Source: SB15 sp964639245
GTDB lineage: Bacteria; Chloroflexota; Anaerolineae; Aggregatilineales; J027
Length of the DNA: 64,000 bases
Direction: 5' to 3'
Assembly (NCBI GenBank): GCA_964639245.1
Contig: CAZXCU010000002.1
Coordinates: 124,001 to 188,000 of the forward strand
The position numbers and the translations under genes are program-made. This document shows positions 1 through 7,208 of the stretch, in pieces; position 1 is the first letter of the stretch, and each line of letters opens with the position of its first letter. The notes under the pieces were generated by a model. The model ran no database searches. It had not been told where the DNA came from and saw nothing but the letters and a program-made list of their open reading frames with translations.

Positions 1-176
1 TAATTTTCGATTTGGCATCGGGCAGGCAACCTAAACTTTCCCCTATTCTAACCATATTTTAACCGACAATGCCAAAATCCTAACTTTTCTTCATACGGTT
101 TTCAAATTCCATGCGTTTTTGCGACTTTCGCTGTATCTCGTTAAGATTAAAATCTATTTATAGGTGAGGTCGTCGG
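1..176. other. Left-edge non-coding stretch
   Basis: AT-rich sequence before the first gene with no reading frame I would defend. The only clear signal is a ribosome binding site, GGTGAGG at 162-168, placed 8 bases ahead of the ATG at 177. No convincing promoter pair was found, so the first gene may be transcribed from a promoter to the left of the window. Confidence 0.5.
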
Positions 177-758
177 ATGCGGTGGGGCAAACGCCATGCA
201 GCCAATATCATCACAGGTTCGCGGTTGATGTTTTTACCCTTGTTTATCCTTGCCGCCGCCCTCAACCAACCCACGCTATTTGTTGGTTTGTTCATCCTGC
301 ATTCGCTGGTGGATATTCTGGATGGCATCGTTGCCCGCCAGTTGCACATTCAATCCGATTTCGGTAGGCAATTAGATACTATTGTTGATGCGCTGGTATG
401 GATTCCGGGCGTTTTACTATTTCTCTGGTTCTTGCGGGACGATCTGGACACTGTTTTTTCAGCCTATCCCCACCTGTTTATTATTCCAATACTCACATCG
501 CTTCTGATGAATCTCACCGCGTATGCTTATCTACGCCGATTTGCCGCCATCCATCTTTACACCGCCAAACTCACCGCCGCTCTCATTTTTGTCCTGCTCA
601 TGGTCATGCTTCTGGACAAATTTTACCCACTGCTTGGCTATGTTACGGCTATCACGGGTGTACTGTATCATCTGGAAGCCATGAGCATCTATTTTCTCCG
701 CAAAGCAAAAACCGATGAGAATGTAACTTCACTCTGGGAAGTTATCCGCCAGCGTTGA
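177..758 (+). CDS. CDP-alcohol phosphatidyltransferase family membrane protein
   Basis: A 193-residue integral membrane enzyme of the CDP-alcohol phosphatidyltransferase family, which moves a phosphatidyl or phospho-alcohol group from a CDP-linked donor to an alcohol acceptor in phospholipid synthesis. The family signature is complete: D46, D49, G50, A53, R54, G63, D67 and D71 give the D-x2-DG-x2-AR-x8-G-x3-D-x3-D pattern that binds CDP and the divalent metals. Four or more hydrophobic segments surround it. The start at 177 has a good ribosome binding site. The acceptor alcohol cannot be read from the sequence, so it could make phosphatidylglycerol phosphate, phosphatidylinositol phosphate or another lipid. 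The gene stands alone; its downstream neighbour is convergent. Confidence 0.88.
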   Translation: MRWGKRHAANIITGSRLMFLPLFILAAALNQPTLFVGLFILHSLVDILDGIVARQLHIQSDFGRQLDTIVDALVWIPGVLLFLWFLRDDLDTVFSAYPHLFIIPILTSLLMNLTAYAYLRRFAAIHLYTAKLTAALIFVLLMVMLLDKFYPLLGYVTAITGVLYHLEAMSIYFLRKAKTDENVTSLWEVIRQR

Positions 759-786
759 ATATTCCCGGTACAGTCAGGGCAAATAT

Positions 787-811
787 CCCTCTTCTCCTGG
801 TGAAAAGAGGG
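787..811. repeat. GC-rich palindromic repeat, copy a
   Basis: CCCTCTT at 787-793 and AAGAGGG at 805-811 form a hairpin just after the phosphatidyltransferase gene. It resembles the CCCTCTCC...GGAGAGGG family found elsewhere in this window (8066, 9246, 24052, 52683, 54962). It may double as a transcription terminator but lacks a T run. Confidence 0.55.
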
Positions 812-943
812 AAAATTCCAGCGAGGGTCTGAAAATTATCTAACGTGGGCGGGAATCGGGGCATGGTCTTATATTTTCTGCCTATCCCGCCGTAAATGCC
901 GAAATTTCAGACGGCCTCTCATTCATGTTTACAAAGTACGAAA

Positions 944-979
944 GGCTGGCCTGGCTTCTTTTCTGTGGTGAGGCCAACC
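944..979 (-). terminator. Hairpin terminator after the secreted protein gene
   Basis: GGCTGGCCT (944-952) and AGGCCAACC (971-979) form a 9-pair stem, including one G-T wobble, just downstream of the minus-strand gene that ends at 988. The strand read out of the gene continues with TTTCG, so the T tract is short and termination may be weak. Confidence 0.5.
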
Positions 980-987
980 GTTTATTG

Positions 988-1851
988 CTACTGCTGCACC
1001 AACTGGGCTTCAAATTCCTCTTTGGTTAGTGTGCCATTGATATAGTAATTGCGGAAGGCTTCGCCAGTAGAAGTCACCACCAGCACCCGTTCTGACCCAT
1101 CATAGGTTTCAACGACGATATTGGTAATTTCATTCGTTTCAGGCCACTCCTTAATCAGTGCGCCAAGCTGGTCAAGCGTATACAGCACATTCGGCAAATC
1201 ATATTCCGCCGAAAAACGGTTCAGTTGAATCAGAATGAGCGTATTGCCGGGGAAGACTTGAATCCCTGCATTATCCAGCACCGAGACACCGTTGTTCAGC
1301 AAAAAGTCGTTCAGCAAAGGATTCAAGGTTTCGCTGGAACGCAGGCCATTTTCATCCGTTTCGGTGGTGGTGGTCTCTTCTGCTGCTGTTTCAGCCGGTG
1401 TATTCAAATAATCCACCGCCGCCGCGATGTTGGTGCGAATTTCTGCCCGCAGTCCGTTAGAAAATTCCAGAAACTGGGTGGACTTGGCGGGATTTTCAAT
1501 TTGCCCATAGAGCATGGCAAACAGCAGTGAATTCAGCGCATCGTCCACGTCTTTTTTGAGGGGCAGCAAGCAGTCCGGCAGGGTGATGGTTGCCCACGCA
1601 TTGACCATCTCTTCGGCAAGGGTAATGCCTTCCAAAAAGGTCAGGTTGCCATTTTCAAAGGGTTCGAGCGTCTGGTCAATTTCATCCAACTGCGGGGTGG
1701 TTAAATTCAGGCTTTCAATCAGGGCTGGGTCGTTGCTGCGGTCACAATAGCGCAGATATTCAGGCGGTTCTTGGGCAGAGGTTCGATTTATTGGCAGTAC
1801 GGCGACCACCAGCACAGCCACAAATCCAATGGTTATTAGACGGCGTATCAC
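988..1851 (-). CDS. Secreted protein of unknown function
   Basis: A 287-residue protein I do not recognise. Residues 1-26 form a signal peptide (basic start, hydrophobic core, cleavage expected near the Ala-Gln after TSA), so it is exported. The mature part is acidic and helical in its first half, has a Thr/Glu-rich linker near residues 155-170, and ends with an alpha/beta region that includes a run of hydrophobic beta strands. Two Cys residues near the start of the mature chain and one further on could form a disulfide. The start is a GTG with GAGGAGA upstream. The gene stands alone and is divergent from the Rieske gene. No catalytic motif is visible. Confidence 0.6.
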   Translation of the reverse strand: MIRRLITIGFVAVLVVAVLPINRTSAQEPPEYLRYCDRSNDPALIESLNLTTPQLDEIDQTLEPFENGNLTFLEGITLAEEMVNAWATITLPDCLLPLKKDVDDALNSLLFAMLYGQIENPAKSTQFLEFSNGLRAEIRTNIAAAVDYLNTPAETAAEETTTTETDENGLRSSETLNPLLNDFLLNNGVSVLDNAGIQVFPGNTLILIQLNRFSAEYDLPNVLYTLDQLGALIKEWPETNEITNIVVETYDGSERVLVVTSTGEAFRNYYINGTLTKEEFEAQLVQQ

Positions 1852-2006
1852 GCTTTCGTCTCCTCATCCTAAATAAACAATTGAGAAAATCCATGTTCAT
1901 TTTATTCTGTTTGGGCGCTCTGGCAAATGCTAAAATAGGCGATAGGTGGACAGTCGTTTGTCACATCACCTAGCATGACCGCATAAACAGAGGATTGAGG
2001 AACAAA

Positions 2007-2333
2007 ATGCCCTTTGAAGCCATCGCACGTACAGACGAAATTGGAAGCGGGGAACGGATTGTGGATCGCATCGGTGAATATTGGGTTGCCGTCTTTAATG
2101 TAGGCGGGCAGTTCTACGCGGTAGAAGACCAATGCACCCACGACGGCGAATCATTGGGCGATGGCGATGTGGATGTCACCGCCAAAACGGTGCAGTGTCC
2201 ACGGCATGGGGCGATTTTTGACCTCGAAACAGGCAAACCAACCTTTCCGGCGGTCAAGCCTGTGCCACGTTTTGCCGTGCGCGTAGAAGCCGGACAAGTC
2301 TGGGTGGATGTTGACCAGCGCTTAAACGCCTAA
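2007..2333 (+). CDS. Rieske [2Fe-2S] ferredoxin-like protein
   Basis: A 108-residue soluble Rieske protein of the type that carries electrons for ring-hydroxylating dioxygenases or forms the small NirD subunit of nitrite reductase. The two cluster-binding boxes are intact: C43-T-H45 and C64-P-R-H67, with 18 residues between them. There is no signal peptide or membrane anchor, which argues against a cytochrome bc subunit. I chose the ATG at 2007 because GAGGAA lies 5 bases before it; a TTG four codons upstream is in frame but lacks such a site. No oxygenase or nitrite reductase gene lies next to it, so its partner is unknown. Confidence 0.88.
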   Translation: MPFEAIARTDEIGSGERIVDRIGEYWVAVFNVGGQFYAVEDQCTHDGESLGDGDVDVTAKTVQCPRHGAIFDLETGKPTFPAVKPVPRFAVRVEAGQVWVDVDQRLNA

Positions 2334-2339
2334 ATCCGT

Positions 2340-2690
2340 TCATTTCAAATAAACGGCAGCCGCGTCCACCAGCGCATCCATATCCACAGGTTTGGTCATC
2401 CATTCCTGGATTCCGACCCGTTCGGCTTTCACTTTTAATGTGTCATCAGCAGACACGATGAATACATTGACCTTTTCCCCACCCGGCATTTTGCGAATAT
2501 GATTCAAAACGACCATGCCGGGAACTTCGGGTAGGTGCATGTCCAGAATCACCAATTCATAAGTTTGCTTTTCCAGCATGGCAATGGCATCCCACGCTGT
2601 GCCTACCACATCTGTTGGGACGTGCGTAAAAGTGCGTTTGTACAGATGGGCAAGGTCTTCGTTGTCTTCCACCACTAAAAGTCTGGGCAT
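2340..2690 (-). CDS. Stand-alone response regulator receiver domain (CheY-like)
   Basis: A 116-residue protein that is only a receiver domain, so it must act by protein contact rather than by binding DNA. The phosphorylation site is complete: acidic pair E8-D9, phospho-acceptor D50 in the ILDMHLP strand, S80 at the switch position and K100 in the KPV motif. No histidine kinase is encoded nearby, so the cognate kinase lies elsewhere. Its stop codon is only a few bases from the convergent stop of the Rieske gene, and it is divergent from the lipoprotein gene at 2765, so the 74-base gap between 2690 and 2765 must hold both promoters. Confidence 0.9.
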   Translation of the reverse strand: MPRLLVVEDNEDLAHLYKRTFTHVPTDVVGTAWDAIAMLEKQTYELVILDMHLPEVPGMVVLNHIRKMPGGEKVNVFIVSADDTLKVKAERVGIQEWMTKPVDMDALVDAAAVYLK

Positions 2691-2723
2691 AGCAGCATAT
2701 ATCCTAAAAAGCGCGTACTCGCG

Positions 2724-2729
2724 TATAAT
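2724..2729 (+). promoter_or_regulatory. Candidate -10 box upstream of the lipoprotein gene
   Basis: A perfect TATAAT lies 36 bases before the ATG at 2765, in the gap between two divergent genes. No good -35 hexamer sits 16-18 bases upstream, so this is a tentative promoter. Confidence 0.35.
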
Positions 2730-2764
2730 TTTGACTCAAAAACGACAAGAACGTGAGAGAAAAA

Positions 2765-3448
2765 ATGCGAACCTGGAAAATCGTCGGATTCCTCGGCCTG
2801 CTTTTGTTCCTTCTCCTCAGCGCGTGTAACAGCGACGATGGGGAAGATGTTCCTCCACCACAACCCCGCGCCACCCTTGATGCCAGCCAACCTACGGCGG
2901 CGGCTGTCACCCAGATTGTGACCCGAACGCCCTTGCCAACTCAATTGCCAACCCTGACCCCTACACTGGCGTTTGACGTGCGTCCCTTGGAAGGCAGCTG
3001 GAATCTGATCGTGAGTTTTTCTACCACCTATGATAATGTGCTGGGAACTATTCATTATTCTACCACTGCTGCCATCAATATTCTCGAAACTGGAGCGGTG
3101 ACGGGCAGCGGCAGATACACGGCCTTTGTCGAATATTCAGAATGTCCGGTGGAAGTCGTCAATGCGGAGGAAGGGCATCCCTATCGGCTTCAGGGCGAAC
3201 TGGTTCCGGTTGGCGATGGTCTCAATGCCACACTCAAAGTCACGTTTGTGCCGGAGAATCCCGATGTTGTGGAACAATTCATCATTAGCTGCGATGCCAG
3301 TTCTAACGCTCCCCGTGAAGCACAGGCGCTGTGGTCTACATTACAAACAAACAACCTGCTCACCTTTGAGTTTGACATGAGCCAAGTCTATTTTTCTCAA
3401 ATAATTGACGCGGAAAATATTGAAGGGGACTTGTATTTTGGGCGCTAA
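2765..3448 (+). CDS. Lipoprotein of unknown function
   Basis: A 227-residue predicted lipoprotein. The N-terminus has a short basic stretch, a Leu/Phe-rich core and the lipobox LLSAC, so the Cys would be lipidated and the protein held on the outer face of the membrane. A Pro/Thr-rich linker follows (residues about 30-70, with TPLPTQLPTLTP), then a beta-rich globular domain of about 150 residues that I cannot assign. Thr-Pro linkers of this type are common in exported Chloroflexota proteins. The ATG at 2765 is preferred over the GTG at 2753 because GAGAGA precedes it and it gives a compact signal peptide. A strong hairpin follows the stop. Confidence 0.7.
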   Translation: MRTWKIVGFLGLLLFLLLSACNSDDGEDVPPPQPRATLDASQPTAAAVTQIVTRTPLPTQLPTLTPTLAFDVRPLEGSWNLIVSFSTTYDNVLGTIHYSTTAAINILETGAVTGSGRYTAFVEYSECPVEVVNAEEGHPYRLQGELVPVGDGLNATLKVTFVPENPDVVEQFIISCDASSNAPREAQALWSTLQTNNLLTFEFDMSQVYFSQIIDAENIEGDLYFGR

Positions 3449-3456
3449 ACACGGGC

Positions 3457-3501
3457 GGCTAGGGGTATAGGGCGAGGGGAAAAAACCTATACCCCATAGC
3501 C
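3457..3501. terminator. Bidirectional terminator hairpin
   Basis: GGGGTATAGG at 3462-3471 pairs perfectly with CCTATACCCC at 3486-3495, and GGCTA/TAGCC extends the stem past a one-base bulge. A run of A inside the loop side and the position between two convergent genes (ends 3448 and 3508) fit a terminator serving both strands. Confidence 0.7.
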
Positions 3502-3507
3502 ACCCAA

Positions 3508-3726
3508 TTAGAAGCTGTCTACATATTCACGCAAGTAATGACGTTTCTGTTTAGAGTCGAACCGTTTATTCTGTTTGTCTTGCTCCGGTTTGGCGTGCAT
3601 TTTGTACATGAGCCGATCAAATTCGAGGTCGTGGATGAACACGCCGTGACAATCGGGACACTGTTCAATTTCAATGCCTTTGCGTTTGTCGAAGACCATT
3701 TTTACTTTGCAAATCGGGCAAACCAT
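3508..3726 (-). CDS. Small zinc-ribbon protein (TFIIB-type zinc finger)
   Basis: A 72-residue protein of the zf-TFIIB-like family. Two CxxC pairs (CPIC near residue 3 and CPDC near residue 23) form the zinc ribbon, followed by the typical GVFIHDLEFDRL segment and a basic tail rich in Lys and Arg. The family is widespread but its role is not established. The gene ends only 59 bases from the convergent lipoprotein gene and starts 12 bases after the stop of htpX on the same strand, so the two are probably co-transcribed and may share regulation by the htpX leader. Confidence 0.8.
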   Translation of the reverse strand: MVCPICKVKMVFDKRKGIEIEQCPDCHGVFIHDLEFDRLMYKMHAKPEQDKQNKRFDSKQKRHYLREYVDSF

Positions 3727-3738
3727 GATTTTCTCTCC

Positions 3739-4593
3739 TTAAGCTGTTGCCAATTGTGGAATCGACATGAGATTTTCAATGCGTTTCTCTGTGCGGGGGT
3801 GGGTGCTAAAGAGTTCGGTCAATCCACCACCGCTTAACGGGTTGACAATGTAAAGTGAAGCTGTTGCCGGGTTGACGTGTCCGCCTTTTTTCCAACCGTC
3901 GAGTTTCCGCAGGGCATTGACCAGTGGCATGGGGTCGCCCATCAGACGCGCTGCGCCTGCGTCCGCCGCGAATTCCCGTGAACGAGAAATGGCAAGTTGA
4001 ATAATCACCGCAATCATCGGGGCAAGCATGATGGTCAAAATTCCGCCGACAATGCCCGCCGGGCCTTCGTCCTCATCATCCCCGCCGAATCCGCCAAAAA
4101 TCATCGCCCACATTGCCATGTCCGCCAGCATCCCTACCGCGCCCGCAAAAGTCGCCGCGATACTCGAAATCAGCGTGTCCCGATGTTTGATATGGGCGAG
4201 TTCATGAGCAATCACCCCTGCCAATTCGTCTTTATTGAGCAGTCGCATGATGCCTGTGGTCACAGCAACCGCACCTTTTTGCGGGCTGCGTCCGGTGGCA
4301 AAAGCATTGGGCATGTCGGTGTCCATCAAATAAACACGCGGTTTAGGCATGTTAGCGCGGGCTGCCAAGGTTTCGACCATCTGATGCAGTTCTGGCGCTT
4401 CTTGCGGGGTAACTTCACGGGCGCGGCTCAACCGCAAAACAATGCTGTCCGAAAACCACCATGAGCCAAAGTTCAGCAGCAGGGCGAAAATCAGAGCAAT
4501 CATCATGCCGCCTGTTCCGCCAACTGCCCCACCAATCAGGATAAAAAATCCGGTTAATACTCCCAAGAGCAGGGTTGTTTTGAGAATGTTCAT
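3739..4593 (-). CDS. htpX: HtpX-like M48 membrane zinc metalloprotease
   Basis: A 284-residue membrane protease of family M48B (HtpX), which degrades misfolded membrane proteins. Two hydrophobic segments lie at about residues 5-20 and 29-47 and two more at about 145-170 and 180-203. The zinc site is intact: HELAH at 130-134 with the third ligand E207 in the SRSREFAADAGAA helix. The C-terminal FSTHPRTEKRI motif is also typical of the family. A Gly/Asp/Glu-rich loop near residues 168-178 separates two membrane helices. The gene follows an unusual leader containing an inverted repeat and an intrinsic terminator, so it is likely controlled by transcription attenuation. The zinc-ribbon gene follows 12 bases later. 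Confidence 0.93.
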   Translation of the reverse strand: MNILKTTLLLGVLTGFFILIGGAVGGTGGMMIALIFALLLNFGSWWFSDSIVLRLSRAREVTPQEAPELHQMVETLAARANMPKPRVYLMDTDMPNAFATGRSPQKGAVAVTTGIMRLLNKDELAGVIAHELAHIKHRDTLISSIAATFAGAVGMLADMAMWAMIFGGFGGDDEDEGPAGIVGGILTIMLAPMIAVIIQLAISRSREFAADAGAARLMGDPMPLVNALRKLDGWKKGGHVNPATASLYIVNPLSGGGLTELFSTHPRTEKRIENLMSIPQLATA

Positions 4594-4612
4594 ACGCTCA
4601 TCCCTTGTAAAT

Positions 4613-4655
4613 AAAAAAGGCCGACGGTTTCTCCTCTGGGAAAAATCGCCGACCT
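4613..4655 (-). terminator. Intrinsic terminator inside the htpX leader (candidate attenuator)
   Basis: On the minus strand AGGTCGGCG (4655-4647) pairs with CGTCGGCCT (4626-4618) to give nine pairs, two of them G-T, and six T follow directly. The hairpin ends about 20 bases before the htpX start codon. Since the upstream binding-protein gene has its own terminator at 4760-4778 and a likely promoter region lies between, this hairpin sits in the 5' leader of htpX and would stop transcription before the gene unless something prevents it folding. Confidence 0.65.
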
Positions 4656-4661
4656 ACCTTG

Positions 4662-4702
4662 CAGGCGGTCTCCCTGTTCACGGCAGGGCTACTTCTTGCC
4701 TG
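4662..4702 (-). ncRNA. Structured 5' leader element of htpX (class unknown)
   Basis: In the minus-strand RNA an outer stem CAGGC/GCCTG (4702-4698 with 4666-4662) encloses an asymmetric internal loop and an inner stem CCCTG/CAGGG (4688-4684 with 4676-4672) with loop CCGUGAA. The terminator hairpin follows 7 bases later. This layout resembles a small riboswitch or protein-binding leader. I compared it by eye with c-di-GMP, Mn(II) yybP-ykoY, cobalamin, fluoride and T-box motifs and found no match. Confidence 0.4.
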
Positions 4703-4719
4703 GTTTGTCGCTGAATTTG

Positions 4720-4754
4720 TTTGTCTAATCTATGTATAACACAAGTTAGACAAA
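4720..4754 (-). promoter_or_regulatory. htpX promoter region with 9-bp inverted repeat
   Basis: TTTGTCTAA (4720-4728) and TTAGACAAA (4746-4754) are perfect inverted repeats separated by an AT-rich 17-base spacer. The half sites lie 26 bases centre to centre. On the minus strand the first arm supplies TTGTCT as a -35-like box, with TATACA and TAGATT as -10 candidates inside. The arrangement suggests a promoter overlapped by an operator for a dimeric repressor. Confidence 0.5.
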
Positions 4755-4759
4755 AATGA

Positions 4760-4778
4760 CCCCCTAAATTTTAGGGGG
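4760..4778 (-). terminator. Terminator of the binding-protein gene
   Basis: CCCCCTAAA and TTTAGGGGG form a 9-pair perfect palindrome with a one-base centre (7 pairs with a realistic loop), followed on the minus strand by TCATTTTT. It lies 33 bases after the stop of the gene at 4811. Confidence 0.7.
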
Positions 4779-4810
4779 TTGTGAAAATTATCCTGATGGG
4801 GTCTGCCCTC

Positions 4811-7009
4811 TTAATTCGAGGCTTCTGTTGCTTCCGCAGTCGGTTCGGCGGTTGATTCAGCTTCAGCAGTTGCACCCGCTTCTGCCATCGCATCCGGTTC
4901 GGCTGTGCCTTCCGCTTGGACTTCTGCCGCTTGTTGGGCTGCCAATTCCTGCGCGGTTTGGATCAATTCAAAAAAGCCATCCCGTTCCACCCGCAGCGCT
5001 TCCACATTGTTGACCGCTAAATCGAGTTCGGTGAGACCTTCAAGTGTATCTTCGCTAACCAGACTCCACATGAATGCACCGACAATGGGTGTTCCCATGT
5101 TGGCTTTGGAGAAATATAGGGTCAGCGGGGCTGAAAATGGATAACTGCCATCGGCAATGGTGGTTTCACTGGGCAGCACACAGCCTTCGCCCACTTGCAA
5201 GGGACGCAACGCATCTTTGTGTTCGCTGGCCTGGTATTCGCTCCAATAGGCCACTGTTAGCCCCGCGCCTTCAAATTTGGCAACGGCTGCTGCGTTATAC
5301 AAATTGGCGGTGGAGGCAAAATTGGCGGGCGGATAAAACACGTTGTCTTCTTGGTCGCTGCGTCCGAAGGCGGTATTTTGTCCGGCTTCTGAGAACAGCC
5401 AACCTAATTCCAGTGTACTCGTGCCGGGCGCAAAAATCGTCAGGGGTAAATCAGGATACGACGCATCCAATTCGTTCCAATTGACCGGCCCGTTGAGGGT
5501 TTCACGGCCTTCGGCGTTGGGGGTTTCAGCCGCCGTATCAATCGGTGCGGCAAAGGCTTTCACCAGTGCGTCAATGGTCACACACTGCGGAATCTGGGTA
5601 TCGCTGGCTTTGACGAGGAAAACAATCGCTTCTGCCCCGACGGAAGCCGGATACAATTCGACGTTATTTTCCGCACAGGCGGCAGCTTCTTCGTCCGTGG
5701 GAGCGCGATCAACCAGCACCACATCCGCTTCCCCTGCACACAGCGCCGCGAAAGCCTGTTCAGTGCCTAAAAAGCGGCTGTCCAGCGTAGCGGAGGCAAA
5801 TTCTGCCTTGAAACTGCCCGTCAAGGTGTTGACAATCCGAGCGCCGATCGACGTTCCCGCAAATGTGACCGTGCCAGTTTCAGCGGTGCTGACCACCACG
5901 GGCGAGGATGGACGCGAGAAAGTGCGTCCCGTGCTGGGAATGGTCAGGTTATTTTCGTTCCGCGCATAGGACGGTTCGGCGGCGGCGCTATAGCCTAATT
6001 CGGAAACAATTTGCCGCGCTCCGCTTTCGAGATTGTTGACGAAGGTCAAAAAGTCCCGAACGGCAGTATCATTCCGCGCTGCTAAGGCCACATACAGCAT
6101 TTGCGGGCGGAAGGCTTGGTAGGTGCCTAATTCCATCGTTGAAATGGACGGGTCAATACAATCGCCTGTGGCATCATTCCGCACTTGCAGTACGCTCAAA
6201 GGCAAAGTGGGGTCAATTGTCAGAAAATCGGCGTAGGTAACTGCGGCAATGCCCGGCGCAGTGGTCATTGTTTCGACCAGTGTCGCCACATCCTCGTAGG
6301 GGGTGTAATCGCTACGTACATCTCCCGCAGGCAGCAGCGCGCTCAAAATATCATGGGCGCGGGTTTCGGTCTGCGGGCCATAGACTTCTAATTCCGTAGC
6401 GGCCTCTTCGGGGCTGAATTTCTGCACATCAAATTTGGTGCCTTCCCCACCCAGGCCAAACACGGTTTCCATATCCGCCAAGCTAACACAGGTGAGGGTG
6501 GTGGACACGCCGGGCGAGAGTAAAAAGACCACCCCTTGATAGGCCAGCAGATTTTCAATAAATTCTACATTATTGTCGGCGCAGGCTTTGGCTTCCTCGT
6601 CCGTCATAAAACGGGTGGACATGACCAATCCCAAATCCCCGATACACAGCGATTCAAACGCCGCATTGGGCCCGTTGCCGCGAATGTCTAAAGTAAATTC
6701 CATCCCCGATTCCGCTTGATAACGTTCCACCAGCGTTTGGATCAGCCCATTCATACTGGTTGAGCCATCTACGGCTAGCGGCAACGGTTCGTCGGATGTT
6801 GCTTCGGGGGTCGCTTCAGCCTCAACCGTTGCGTCCGGTACAGGGGTTTCGGTTGCCACGTCCGCCGTTGCTTCGGCGGTGGCTTCTGTTGGGGATTCGG
6901 TGGCAACTGCGGTGGGTTCGTCGGTTGCATCATCCTGTGCGAGGGCTGTGCTAATCCCCAAAATTGCAAGGCACAGCAACAGGATGCCAATACGCCAGAC
7001 TAATTTCAT
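4811..7009 (-). CDS. Exported protein with two PstS-like substrate-binding domains
   Basis: A 732-residue secreted protein. Residues 1-25 are a signal peptide ending ALAQ. A low-complexity Thr/Ala/Glu/Pro linker covers about 26-77. Two related periplasmic-binding domains of the phosphate-binding (PstS, PBP type 2) superfamily follow, about 78-350 and 385-670: both contain the same order of elements, for example CIGDLGLVMSTRFMTDEEAKAC in the first and CAGEADVVLVDRAPTDEEAAAC in the second. A second Glu/Ala-rich tail ends the chain. Internal duplication in one polypeptide is unusual. No permease or ATPase lies nearby, so it may sense or scavenge a ligand rather than feed an ABC importer. It has its own terminator. 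Confidence 0.8.
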   Translation of the reverse strand: MKLVWRIGILLLCLAILGISTALAQDDATDEPTAVATESPTEATAEATADVATETPVPDATVEAEATPEATSDEPLPLAVDGSTSMNGLIQTLVERYQAESGMEFTLDIRGNGPNAAFESLCIGDLGLVMSTRFMTDEEAKACADNNVEFIENLLAYQGVVFLLSPGVSTTLTCVSLADMETVFGLGGEGTKFDVQKFSPEEAATELEVYGPQTETRAHDILSALLPAGDVRSDYTPYEDVATLVETMTTAPGIAAVTYADFLTIDPTLPLSVLQVRNDATGDCIDPSISTMELGTYQAFRPQMLYVALAARNDTAVRDFLTFVNNLESGARQIVSELGYSAAAEPSYARNENNLTIPSTGRTFSRPSSPVVVSTAETGTVTFAGTSIGARIVNTLTGSFKAEFASATLDSRFLGTEQAFAALCAGEADVVLVDRAPTDEEAAACAENNVELYPASVGAEAIVFLVKASDTQIPQCVTIDALVKAFAAPIDTAAETPNAEGRETLNGPVNWNELDASYPDLPLTIFAPGTSTLELGWLFSEAGQNTAFGRSDQEDNVFYPPANFASTANLYNAAAVAKFEGAGLTVAYWSEYQASEHKDALRPLQVGEGCVLPSETTIADGSYPFSAPLTLYFSKANMGTPIVGAFMWSLVSEDTLEGLTELDLAVNNVEALRVERDGFFELIQTAQELAAQQAAEVQAEGTAEPDAMAEAGATAEAESTAEPTAEATEASN

Positions 7010-7036
7010 TCAAGACTCCTAGTTCATACAAAACAA

Positions 7037-7065
7037 CGCGGGAGAGAGTCATCTGCTCACCCGCG
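7037..7065 (-). terminator. GC-rich hairpin ahead of the binding-protein gene
   Basis: CGCGGG (7037-7042) pairs with CCCGCG (7060-7065), with a further GAG/CTC pairing inside; on the minus strand TTGTTTTG follows. It lies 28 bases before the start codon of the gene at 7009 and 144 bases beyond the stop of the peptidase gene at 7209, so it is either that gene's terminator or an attenuator in the leader of the binding-protein gene. Confidence 0.45.
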
Positions 7066-7208
7066 AAAATCGCAAACGTAAATTTTACCTGTAGCGAACT
7101 GATTATCCAAGCCACAATCAAATAGAAGTGAATTGGGTTTTATAAAAAGGGTATTCTTTCCGTAAATCTGTCGTATAGCTAGCGCAATTTTAAATGCAGT
7201 CTATCGCA

